NCBI RefSeq assembly: GCF_012489685.1 | Contig: NC_080042.1 | Coordinates: 34,663,158-34,727,157 of the forward strand | Origin: Lotus japonicus | Taxonomy: Eukaryota; Streptophyta; Magnoliopsida; Fabales; Fabaceae | Direction: 5' to 3' | DNA: 64,000 nt | Part shown: positions 36,873-46,872 of the stretch, in pieces | Position numbering within the stretch: the first letter of the stretch is position 1 | Layout of the letters: every line of letters starts with the position of its first letter | Program-made: the position numbers and the translations under genes | The notes under the pieces: model-generated | The model's database searches: none | Seen by the model: only the letters and a program-made list of their open reading frames with translations | What the model was told of the DNA's origin: nothing

Positions 36873-39800
36873 CTAATTCGACGATTTGCCACTCTCCAGT
36901 GGCATTCCGAGCACGAAAGTTTTTATTCCAAAGAAATCCGTACTCCGGGTGAAGATTCATTGCATAACTAGTGGAACCTTCCATGTGTTCTTTTCCTTCT
37001 GATTCATACGGAGCGATGTTTGCCATCCGCTTCTCGAAATTCTTTCGGTCAACAAACTCCACTTCAGCTTTGTAGTAACTCTGGTCAGCATCAACATTTT
37101 CGACCACCCCATCTGGCCTCCAAATTGACAGCTTTTGATGAAGGGAGGACGGCACAGCCCCTACCCCATGAATCCATTCTCGTCCTAGCAACAGATTGTA
37201 GTTTGCTTTCGATGGCACTACCACGAACAGAGTAGGTCGAGAAACAGTACCAATTGTGGTGTCCACCAATAACATTCCCAAAGACTTAGAAGTTTTTCCC
37301 TCGTAATCAGTCAACATCATGTTATGAGGTTGCAAATCCTCGACAGATTTCCCAATCTTCTTAAGCAGAAACTTTGGCATCAAATTTATGGCGGCCCCGC
37401 CATCAACCAAGACTTTATTGACGCCTACTCCTTCAATGCGGGCCCACACAAAAAGCGGTTTCAAATGCTTCTTCATCTCCATATCTGGTTTCTTGAAAAC
37501 GGCACAATCATCTTCGACTCCTCCTTTAGTCATCACATAATAGCACAGTGGATTGTCATCATCCTCCTCGACGTAGTAATCCTCTTCATCATCAGTGATT
37601 TCAGTTTTCACATCGAACTCTTCTGGAAGGATCGAGACTAAGCTGCACATGGACTCAAACTCAGACTCCAACATTTCAAAGTTGTCCTTCATTTCGACAT
37701 CTTCAGACTGTTTCTCTTTCCCTTTTGCCTGGTTAGTAGTCACCCAATTCCCAGCATTCTCCATACTCTGCTTAATCACCTGAATAGGAACCATAGGAGC
37801 CCCACCACTTTGGCCCAAAAGTTGGTACTTGACTGGCCTCTCAGAACTGGATTGGCCTGCCTCGAAGGCTTTTTCCCTCTGGTGACGCCTCCACTGAGTT
37901 TTTGTCATTGGGTTTCGACCTAGATACGGCCTTGGGACATAGGTATAATTCTTATGATTTCGAGAATTATCCATATAGGCAGACCCACTTCCCAATTCGA
38001 CCACCTTAACCTTAGGGTGAGGCGCCTGACTCCTTGCCATCCACTTGTTGAACGGAACTCGACTTGGTGGCATATAAGTTCGACCACACCCTCTTCCGAA
38101 CCCAAAGGATCCCCTTCCCCTTATGAAGGGAGAATCAGCTCGTCCTCTGGACCCAAAACTAGGAGGCCTTTCCGGTATTACTGCGCGGCGTTTCTTGATT
38201 TCAGCATCTTCTATAGCTTGAGCAGCCACCTTGTCAAATACGACACTGCACCTTGGGCACAACATCACTTCAGAGTAAGACTTTTGGCAACGCTGCAGGA
38301 ATTCCAGCAGGCTTTCCTCCGACCGAGGGTAAACCACCTTCTTAGCGGTTTCGACCTCTTCTTCCACGGAAGGAGCATCCATTCCTTCTTCAGACAATTC
38401 GACCTTCTCCATCCCTGGAGTAGGCCCCACAGCTTCGATATCATCTCCTCCAGTAGCAACCTGATTCAAATCAGACAACTCAACCATCATTATCCCGGCT
38501 GGCTCGACGTAATTGGCGTTGCCAATTTGCATTGGGTCAGAATCAATCTTCATAGCAGCCTTATCCTTTTCTTCGAACTTGAGCCGTCCTTCTTTGATTG
38601 CAGTTTACACCAGATCCCTGAAACGTACACAATTATTAGTCCAGTGACTGAATACATTATGAAACTTGCAAAACTTTTTTCCTTTCCTTTGGTCGAAAGG
38701 TACTTCTTTTTTATCAAGAGATACTTTAATTTGACCATCTTTTAACAAAATATCATAAATCGCGTCGCATTTAGTAACATCAAAATTATACGCTTTCACA
38801 GGAAATTTACCAACACCTTTGTTTGTTTCCGCATTTTTAGATTCATAGGGTTTTAACATCCTACAAACATAAGGAGGTCCTGATACCAATTCGGCCACAT
38901 CAACCTCCTGCTGTTCGATATCATCACAGTTGCCTGGATAAGAGTCATAATCGACTTCATATTCGCAACTTTCGACTAACGCGACTTTACCCTTCTTGGG
39001 AACTCTATTAAATTTTTCTTTTTCGAGTTTCAAATTTTCAATCTGTCTGACCCTGTCAGCCAATTGAGCCATGTCCCTAAGATGTTGGGTATCTATCTTC
39101 TTACGAATTGAGTAGTCTAGGCCGCCAGCCGCCATTTCGACTAACTCATGTTCTGGGACCTGAGTGAAGCACTTCGACTTCATTTGTCTGAACCTATTCA
39201 AGTAATCATCTATGGTTTCTTTGAATTTTCTTTTCACGCTGGCCAATTCCTTCAGACTGACTTTCGACTCACCCCTGAAGAACTGTTCGTGAAAAACTCT
39301 CTCTAACTGAGCCCAATTATGGATTGAATTAGGCAACAAAGTAGTAAACCAAGTAAAAGCATTTTTAGTCAGAGAACTCGGAAAATATTTCATCTTCAGG
39401 TTCTCATTATTTGCTATATCCCCTGCTTCTATTTGGTACCTAGCGATATGTTCGATTGTCGACTCTCCAGTATCCCCCGAAAACTTGGTGAACTTAGGGA
39501 CTTTCCATCCTCTAGGCAATTCTGTTTGAGGACGAATTCGGAGAAAGCCGAAGCAAAATGGGGTCGATTTGCATAACCCACATTGAATCCATGTTGGTTC
39601 AATAACTGTTCGACTATGCCTGCTATATTTTGATGCCCCCCAACGTTATTTTGTCTAACTCTCTCGACTACCCTATCTGCATCCATATTTCGATTTATTA
39701 AGATAGGATTTTCAATGTTCAAAGGCATTTGGCCACCAAGGTTATCCAATTGATTTCGACCTTGCACTGCCGCCACTTCGGCATTTGCTTGAAGCGGAAC

Positions 39801-40538
39801 ATTCTGAGGAACCGCATTCATTTCGACGGCATTATTCGCCGCTGCCCCCACAGGATTCGCCACCTCGTTTCGAGGGACTCCAAAAGCGTCAGCAATTCGA
39901 CCCATTTGTCTCGTCAACTGCTGATACGACTCATTTGTGTTTTGGATTAAAGGATTAAACACAGTTCCTATTTGTTGGGCCAACATATTCACCATTTCGT
40001 GGTTACTATCATCCATTTGTTGCCTCAATACGTTAACAAAGGTATTTGTCAACGAAGTCCCTAAATGGTTGACACTCGCCCCTGCCATCCCCTGAGGATA
40101 AATATTATTTCGACCCCCAACATTGGAGGCCGAAGCCTGGTGTTGATTCCTCGGGGATCCGACTGACATTACGTTATCTGAATATACGGCAGGAAATGTC
40201 CCTACTCCAGCCATTAACCCTGGAGGCATCCCAAATGGCGGATTCACCGGCATGTTCACCGGTTGAGGGCGAGATGCCCCAGCAACCATTTGTGATACGA
40301 CTGGAGTCGTCGGAGAGGGCACTGTAGCCGCTTGCGTCACCACAGGTATAACATTTTCGGCCACATTGGTCGTTGTTGCCTGTGCCGTTCCAGAGTTCAA
40401 GGCATTTCCCTCATCATTCACTCCAGCACCGGGATTTCCGGTTTGATTTGCCGAAGGTCCAGTATTCGCGGGAGGGGAATTACCACTTCTCGATCTACCA
40501 TTCGCCATACTTACTAGTCTTCCACTTCTTAAACGCAT
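36865..40538 (-). pseudogene. Gag-protease of the Tat-type element, broken
   Basis: Three minus-strand pieces. 40538-39429 is the Asn/Gln/Pro-rich N-terminus (MRLRSGRLVSMANGRSRSG). 39519-38605 is the gag core (EHIARYQIEAGDIANNENLK, YFPSSLTKNAFTWFTTLLP, DDYLNRFRQMKSKC). 38553-36865 includes the aspartic protease (VLVDGGAAINLMPKFLL; the active site reads DGGA). Pieces one and two are separated by a one-base loss near 39527. Pieces two and three are in the same frame, separated only by a TAA at 38607-38605 where a CAA (Gln) fits the flanking sequence. Protein from this copy would be truncated unless the stop is bypassed. Confidence 0.85.
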
Positions 40539-40596
40539 AAACGTGGGTTAAGTAAGTTTGAATGATAACCGAATTCAACAACTATTTTCACAAAGA

Positions 40597-40616
40597 GGTC
40601 CCACTGGGCGTGCCAA
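40597..40616 (-). promoter_or_regulatory. Primer-binding site of the Tat-type element
   Basis: Minus-strand TTGGCACGCCCAGTGGGACC lies two bases after the 5' LTR end, where a tRNA primer anneals. I could not assign the tRNA. Confidence 0.6.
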
Positions 40617-40618
40617 TT

Positions 40619-41276
40619 TGTTTACACCAAATTTTGGTAAACACAAATAAAGAATCCAAAGATCAATCTGGGACTGGATTCGAGTCCTCTTGGGTTCTTT
40701 GGTGAAAATGAATTAAATTTAGTCACTCAAAACTAAAGAAATTTAATAACAAATTAGAAACAAAACGAATAAATTCGACTTAAATGATAAAAACATAAAT
40801 GAACTTTCTGAATCTGAATAATAATAATGAACTATAAGATGCAAAGTGTTACACGAATCCCTACTTTTTCACTCTAACTTGGCTTGTAATCATTGTGATC
40901 GATTGTAAGCACTTGAGAGTTTTCGAGTAAAGATTGTGAACCCCTATTCTTTCTACAAACCTGCTATTTATAGACTTAAAATGTAACTGACTTCTAACGG
41001 TCAATTAATACAACTATTACAAGTGTCTTCTGAACATAGCTTCGTCCTACACGTGTCTTTCTATTCTATACGTGTCCCTCGTGAATCATCTTTCAAAGAC
41101 AAACCGGCTTCTCATATGGAACTCTCCGTATCTCGAAAAACAGTACTTTACAGTCGAAGTCGTTGAACACTTGATAAATTTCCTTGATTCCCTTCACTTT
41201 CGACTTCGAAGGTTGAACCCAGTATAAATTCCAATCGAAATGTCCAACAATAGGTCGAAATTATATGCAATTAACA
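40619..41276 (-). repeat. 5' LTR (right) of the Tat-type element
   Basis: 658 bp, same sequence as the left LTR. TATAAATA on the minus strand at 40965-40972 is the likely promoter for the genomic RNA. Confidence 0.95.
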
Positions 41277-41281
41277 GAACC

Positions 41282-41847
41282 TAAGTGGCAAAATGGGTAA
41301 GGCTTGTTGGACATACCATTTGACCTGCCTTTTTTGGCAGGTCGGGTTGAAAATCAAACCTACTTTCACAACCCACTTTTTATCATGGGGTATTGTGGTC
41401 GGGTTGGGCAACCCGTAGAACCAACCATTTAAATAATGAAAATAAATAGATTAAAATGAATTTCCTTTTAAAGCTTGCGTCTTATTAAATGTGTAGCTCA
41501 TTGATTATATTTTCTCCCATCCCGTTCACCAAGACTAATTACACGTTCAAACTAATCCGAGTTCGACATAATCCGAACTCGATTAGCTCAAAGTGTTGGA
41601 CGGACGGGAAGGTCAGTTTGAGGTTTTTGGGCTCAAATCTGACCGAATCCGACAGTTGCTCAGCCATGGTGGACATAATAAATTATTAGTAGAGTTAATG
41701 TTGATCGTTGAATGGTAGTGCGTAAGTTATAAATTTGCTTGTTGGTTAGTATGAGTTATGATGAATATTTATTATTAAATTTTAATTCTATTTTCATATT
41801 TTTTAAAACTTGTGACTCTTTTTTTCCATTTTTAAATGCTTTTCTAA
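41282..41847. other. Spacer between the Tat-type and Mutator-like elements
   Basis: Contains GGTCGGGTTGGGCAACCCG and nearby GGGTT/AACCC blocks, as in decayed hAT-type elements, but no ends could be paired. No gene. Confidence 0.4.
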
Positions 41848-42499
41848 TTATTTTAGGGGAATTGTTATTCAGACCCCCCCACAGCTATTCAGACCTGTAG
41901 TTCTTTTTCTTGGCTGCATTTTGCTCAAAACATGATGTGCAACCATATGTTCCAACATCTGGAACAACATGGTGTGTTTACGTATGTTGGTGGTTCAATC
42001 GCTGAAATCAAGTTATTTGTTGGGCTGCTGACTGTAAGCGGATTCAGAAGATTTATCCTATGCTGTGTGTTTTATCTTCTGAAGGCGTGTTTGTTTTAAT
42101 CTTGGCTGAAGTAACAAGATTGATAACGTGTGAACCAAGTATTTTTTTTTTGAAAATGAAAGATATATTAATAATAAGTAAGCCTGAGCCAAAGAAGCAA
42201 AACAGGCGAAGTACAAAGTTACATGAGTCTGAGGTACCAAAAGGTCCAAAACCCACCACCAACCCGCAAAATGGCAAAAGCGTAATCCCAAGAAAGAGCC
42301 TCATTAAAACCTTACTAGGAAAAACCCATTGGGATAAAAACCTAGCAAGGAAAAAGAGTACCACTGACTTAGGATAGCCATTTTGCATCAAGATACAAAA
42401 GAAATCAACCCCTACAATCATGAAAAGGCTAAAATAGCGTAACTGAGTGACACACATGAAGTTAAAGATTCCAGAAGAGCCAAACTGATAATTTTCGTG

Positions 42500-42778
42500 T
42501 AGCAGCTAACATCAAACAGCAAACAACAGCAACAACAACAGAATAGCATCAACATGCTTCCAAATTTGTGATTTTCGTATTTCAGCAACAGCAACAACAC
42601 CAGCAAATCAGCAACAGCAAAACAGAACCAGCTACAACAGTAACAGCAGCCAACAACAACAACGACAGTAAAATTCAACAGCAACAGCACCAACCAACAG
42701 CAACAGCACCAAGTTCAACAGCAACAGCAAACCAGAAATAGCAACAACAGTAACAGCAGCCAACAGCAACGGCAAAAA
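42500..42778 (+). repeat. CAACAG-rich low-complexity tract in the LINE 3' part
   Basis: Irregular CAACAG/CAGCAA repeats on the plus strand (TTG/CTG on the LINE sense strand). It replaces the region where RT would be expected. Confidence 0.8.
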
Positions 42779-43327
42779 CTACAGGAACATTATTAACTTC
42801 AACAATTCCATGTTTGATGCCTCCTCCAATCCTTCTACATCCTCATCAGATACCAGCCAGCGGTCCAAACGACTCCACAAACCATAGTTGCGACTTGAAA
42901 ACCAAGTGTACTCTCCATTAGCTAAAGGCAAATCAGCTAAATTACTATCCTGTACAAGCTGCTGAAAGGCTTCTTCACCAGCATCCAAACCCCAACAGTA
43001 CAACAATAAAATCACAAAAACACCAATCCATTATGGTTCAGTACATGTGTTTTCAAAGCCTCGAAACATAATTTGTGCTCTAAGACTGACTGCTCAAAAC
43101 TTTGTATTATCACTGTCAAGAAAATAAATCATGATTCTGACATCAACATGACTCATACACCAAGCTTGCGTCCAAATCTCCACAATATGCTGCCGCAGAT
43201 TATTTAATTTTGTTTCCTGAAGCAACTGAAGTTCTGGTTTCAAATGCAAAACTGCTTTTTTCACAGCCTCCCTTTTCGTTGATTCTCCTAAGCCCCGTAC
43301 ATTCCAAGTGAGCCAAGGCCCTGACAT
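42779..43327 (-). pseudogene. LINE ORF2 remnant: two pieces of the endonuclease
   Basis: Starts at 43327, two bases after the ORF1 stop, with MSGPWLTWNVRGLGEST, the N-terminus of an APE-type endonuclease (WNVRGL; catalytic E in LLQETK). After about 63 residues the homology ends. A second open piece (43015-42779) has a later endonuclease block (LADLPLANGEYTWFSSR, LWSRLDRWL). The middle of the endonuclease and everything after it, RT included, are gone. Confidence 0.85.
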
Positions 43328-43329
43328 AA

Positions 43330-45927
43330 CTATTTGAGATGGGGATGGTTTTCACGAATCTGAGCTTCTAAGCCTCTCAACATCAAAGCTTCCGACCCTC
43401 TTGGTTTAAGACCCAACTGTTTCCCTATCAGCCAAGCTCTTTGCGCGCGAGTCGACACACCGTCTTCACCAGCTACAGGCTCTAAAAAATCCGCAGGCAA
43501 GGATTGGGGTTTATTTTTGCTTCCCCTTGGACGCCCTCGCTGAGAGCTTCTCTTTGATGAATTTGTATTCGGGGTGATCACGACTGCTGGTGTCTCTGGT
43601 GCGTCGGCCTCCACGCACGTAAGGGGTAGAGCACTTTTTTGAGGTGTTTGTGTTGGACCGCTCTCACGCACAATAGGAAATTGCTGCCTGACAATTTGAT
43701 TTGGAGATGTATGCACAAAGACATCAACGTCGTTCTTCTCCTGAGAAGCTAAAGTGGGCGTAATAAATTGTTTTTGATTTAAACCGTGAGGCAAACATGG
43801 TTTTAGCCCTTGAACTTGAACTTGAACTCGGAACGGGTCCCACTTAGTAGATTGGTAAGGCAAATAATAATTAGGAAACAAATCCTGTGAGTTAAAAGAA
43901 TAACCTGTAACTGAATATCTTTTATTGTTATTTGAATCAGAATTTTGAAAAACCTCATTAAGGATATGATTTCCTTTTAACGTGATTTCAGCTGCATTTG
44001 TTTTGTTCCTCCAGCCTTCAAGTTCTTGTAACGTATAACCTGAGTCAAGCAAGACCTGTAATTGTTCCTTCTGAATCTCCTCTGTATTGATGGCCTCTTT
44101 ACTCACGTTGGAATTTGAAATTAAACTGTCCGCCTCAGGCAATCCCGGCGCCACCCTCGGAAGCGCCACTACCTCCGGTGTCGACGTCCAGCCACCATCA
44201 TCATCAATCGCAAGAGCTTCCTCTTCCTGCTTGGAGAGCGACTTAGCCAGGATCACTTTGAGACCCTCCATTCTCTCATTCCTGTACACTTCATCTTCTT
44301 CGTCGGGTTCGACGTCAACAGGGGACTCATAATCCTTGTCGTTGGGGCTTGTAACAACATCAACATGCCTGGCCGCCTCTGTCTCTTTAGCATCATTATA
44401 ATCCTCATCATCCTCAGTAACATTATCCTCCTCTGAATTGTATATTTTCCACGGCGTTGACGGCATACCATGAACTGTACCGTAATCATAGGGAACATCA
44501 TGCTTTTCGACCAAAATTATACTGGAAACACCATTCACATCCACAGCCATGGTAAAGCATTGTAGAAGGGGATGGTGCATTCGAATTAAGATGCGTGCAT
44601 AGTTGGCTCTGAGTCGTAACTTGGTATCTTCATCTGACTCCACAAAGCTCCCCAATCTATTACCCATAGCAGTAAAAAAAGATTCAGTCCATAAGCCCAA
44701 TGGTACTTGCCACAGTCGGACCCAAACAAGGTGTGCCGTGCCAAAGGTTAGAACTGTGCTGGGTTTAACATCAGAAATTTCCTGCACCAAAAAATTGCCA
44801 CACTCCGAAATTGTTTCCATCATCTCTTCCTTATTCTCAAACTCAAGCAGCACCTCCTTATCACCAAGTGGAATCAAACGGAAATTGTACAGTCCTATCT
44901 TTGCCAAGTCATCTTGTATAACTTCAACGGGCTTTTCCGTAAGTGTACGAGCTTGTGCACAGCGTTGGAACCAAGACTCATCCAAATCAGCGGCTGTGAA
45001 GCGCAATTGACATGCTACCAATTTTCCAGATTCGTCATTCTCCTTGGTTCTATCTTGTACAGAGGTATTTTGCTTAGGCAGTGACTTTGGTCTCCAAACC
45101 TTCCCTTGTATTTCAAATTGATGGTGTTCAGGAGACGACACCTTTGTCGACCGAGGAGATTTCTGAATCCTTGCTTTCTGTACCACGAGGTAATTACCTT
45201 CTAGTCTTAGGCCATTAAACATTCGAATCGCCGTCCATGCCTCATCATCACTATGAAAGCGCACAAAGCCAAATCGTAAGCGCCGTTGGAATTTCTTCTT
45301 ATATTGTATGAACACGTTCCTCAATCTTCCTGCTCTCCCAAAAATTGCGCTTAATTTCGCCAAGGTAATCTGATCACCTAGGCCATCAACAAAAACAGAA
45401 AAAGACTCATCTTGTTCTTTTGACTTCTGTCTTTCCTGTTGTTGATTAGAAGTTGTCTGAACGTGTTTTTGTTGCAGTGAACGTGATACTCCTCCCCCTG
45501 GCCGAAAATTGATTGGTGCTCGCCGCCGCTGCTCATGATCTGGACGCTTCCACTGATTGTGTCCACCACCGGAATGCTGGAAAGGCGTGGAGAACCTGTT
45601 CTGAAAATTTTTTTGTTGCAGCGAACGCGAGGCTCCTCTTTCTCGCTGGAAATTGGTTGTTGATCGCCGCTGCACATGATCTGGGCGCTTCCACTGGTTA
45701 TATCCACCACCGGAATTTTGAATCTGCGTATGGAACCTGTCATTTGACCAAGAATGACAAAGTTGCACCCTCCCATCTCTTCCGCTCCAATGCCGGCACT
45801 CCCCAATGCCACGAGCCTGAAATCTTCCATAATCTGAACTGACCACCGGTCGCCTCCATGGCCGGAGCCACCTTGACTGAGTCCAGCCTCCAGAACCTCT
45901 CTCTCTACTCTCTCTCATAAAATTCAA
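43330..45927 (-). CDS. LINE ORF1 protein with RRM and DUF4283-like region (865 aa)
   Basis: Uninterrupted minus-strand frame. Residues 1-160 are Arg/Gln/Ser-rich with two similar blocks (GGGYNQWKRPDHVQRRS, GGGHNQWKRPDHEQRRR). Residues about 172-250 form an RNA-recognition motif (SVFVDGLGDQITLAKL; RRLRFGFVRFHSDDEAW). A DUF4283-like domain follows at about 305-490, then an acidic disordered part, and a basic C-terminus (RSSQRGRPRGSKNKPQ) with an AT-hook-like RGRPRG. This is the usual layout of plant L1-type ORF1, an RNA chaperone that coats LINE RNA. Start chosen at the first Met after stops. It stands intact although ORF2 is destroyed. Confidence 0.9.
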   Translation of the reverse strand: MNFMRESRERGSGGWTQSRWLRPWRRPVVSSDYGRFQARGIGECRHWSGRDGRVQLCHSWSNDRFHTQIQNSGGGYNQWKRPDHVQRRSTTNFQRERGASRSLQQKNFQNRFSTPFQHSGGGHNQWKRPDHEQRRRAPINFRPGGGVSRSLQQKHVQTTSNQQQERQKSKEQDESFSVFVDGLGDQITLAKLSAIFGRAGRLRNVFIQYKKKFQRRLRFGFVRFHSDDEAWTAIRMFNGLRLEGNYLVVQKARIQKSPRSTKVSSPEHHQFEIQGKVWRPKSLPKQNTSVQDRTKENDESGKLVACQLRFTAADLDESWFQRCAQARTLTEKPVEVIQDDLAKIGLYNFRLIPLGDKEVLLEFENKEEMMETISECGNFLVQEISDVKPSTVLTFGTAHLVWVRLWQVPLGLWTESFFTAMGNRLGSFVESDEDTKLRLRANYARILIRMHHPLLQCFTMAVDVNGVSSIILVEKHDVPYDYGTVHGMPSTPWKIYNSEEDNVTEDDEDYNDAKETEAARHVDVVTSPNDKDYESPVDVEPDEEDEVYRNERMEGLKVILAKSLSKQEEEALAIDDDGGWTSTPEVVALPRVAPGLPEADSLISNSNVSKEAINTEEIQKEQLQVLLDSGYTLQELEGWRNKTNAAEITLKGNHILNEVFQNSDSNNNKRYSVTGYSFNSQDLFPNYYLPYQSTKWDPFRVQVQVQGLKPCLPHGLNQKQFITPTLASQEKNDVDVFVHTSPNQIVRQQFPIVRESGPTQTPQKSALPLTCVEADAPETPAVVITPNTNSSKRSSQRGRPRGSKNKPQSLPADFLEPVAGEDGVSTRAQRAWLIGKQLGLKPRGSEALMLRGLEAQIRENHPHLK

Positions 45928-46825
45928 ACCTAATTACCATAAATATTGAAAAGAAAAATCTGGGTAGTCATGAATTTGGAAAAAGATTAAAAATTTGGAT
46001 CTAAACATGCAGCAAAGTGTACAATTCATAGCTGGGTGGGTGACTCATTCTCTGATCACGAGAAGAACAATGTTGAGAGAGTGAACCAAGTATATCTCAA
46101 AGTTTTAATTTAAACTTACTTGGTTCTGTTATTTTATTCTGGTAAGATTTGATTCCTTGAAGATTCTTTCCAGAAGTGCTGTTGTGGACTCTATGACGTT
46201 CGGCCCATTGAAGATCCAAGCCTCACGTGAACGTCTATATAAAGGAGTTTATAAACCCTAGCAAAATAGGGATTCTGAGCGTGATATACTGATCTTAGGG
46301 TTTATTATTTGAGTCCTGTTGTGAGTATTGTAACAACTTAGTGATTCCTGTGCTATTGCAAGTACTAAGTTGATATGTTTAGTTGAGTTGTAATCTCATC
46401 AAACTTGTTTATTGATAAACATGTCTTGATCGCTGTGGCAGTGGTCTTTAGGGGTTAGAGAAAGTTTTCTCATAGCTTAGAGGAGAAGGGCTAAGCTAGA
46501 TTCACTTGTTGTAATAGTGGTAGACATTGAAGAGGCTCTATACTAAGGGGGAGTACTTAGGTATATGAGGGACTTTCATGTATGACCTGAGAGCTATTAC
46601 TAAGATAGTGGATTGACTCCTGGATTGGTATCCTCCAGACGTAGGTGTTTTGACACCGAACTGGGTTAACAATTCTCTGTGTTTTTTAGTGATTTATTGT
46701 TGCTATTGTGTTGTTTCTACTGTATTAAACGTGTGGCTTAATTTCTGTACTGTTGTGCAATTGTGGAACCGATTGTCCCAACATCACGTTCGACATCTGT
46801 CCTGTGTGCAAACCAGAATTTCAAT

Positions 46826-46837
46826 TGGTATCAGAGC
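46826..46837 (+). promoter_or_regulatory. Primer-binding site of the Copia element (tRNA-Met)
   Basis: TGGTATCAGAGC two bases after the left LTR, complementary to initiator tRNA-Met. Confidence 0.9.
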
Positions 46838-46872
46838 AGGCACCCTATTCTGTTGGGTGAGCTCCAGGGAAT

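Larger units (their letters stand above)
28285..41276 (-). mobile_element. Tat-type Ty3/gypsy element with antisense plant-mobile-domain gene
   Basis: Full-length 13 kb element on the minus strand bounded by target duplication GAACC (28280-28284, 41277-41281). Minus-strand order: 5' LTR 41276-40619, primer site, gag, protease, reverse transcriptase, RNase H, second archaeal-type RNase H, integrase, then an antisense five-exon gene, polypurine tract and 3' LTR 28942-28285. The second RNase H and an extra gene between pol and the 3' LTR are known traits of the Tat lineage. The two 658 bp LTRs read as identical, so insertion is very recent, although gag-pol carries several lesions. Confidence 0.93.
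42142..46080 (-). mobile_element. LINE (3.9 kb) inserted in the Copia LTR, RT deleted
   Basis: Target duplication GTGAACCAAGTA at 42130-42141 and 46081-46092. The poly(A) tail reads as a T run at 42142, so the element is on the minus strand. It keeps the 5' end (5' leader 46080-45928), an intact ORF1, a fragmentary ORF2 endonuclease and a CAACAG-rich 3' part. The whole reverse transcriptase is missing, so it depended on another LINE for insertion if the deletion is old. Confidence 0.9.
41896..46823 (+). repeat. Left LTR of the Copia element, split by a LINE
   Basis: LTR bases are 41896-42141 and 46093-46823, with the LINE and one 12 bp duplication between. Begins TGTAGTTC, ends TTTCA. The right LTR serves as the empty-site control. 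Confidence 0.9.

Noticed and set aside
37954..38745. 263-codon plus-strand frame in the Tat-type element
   Set aside because: Opposite strand of gag-protease, with no domain; unlike the antisense gene at 29436-33211 it has no matching exons or promoter.
42500..42778. CRISPR-like or coding CAG/CAA repeat
   Set aside because: Irregular microsatellite without spacers of constant length, inside a LINE in plant DNA.
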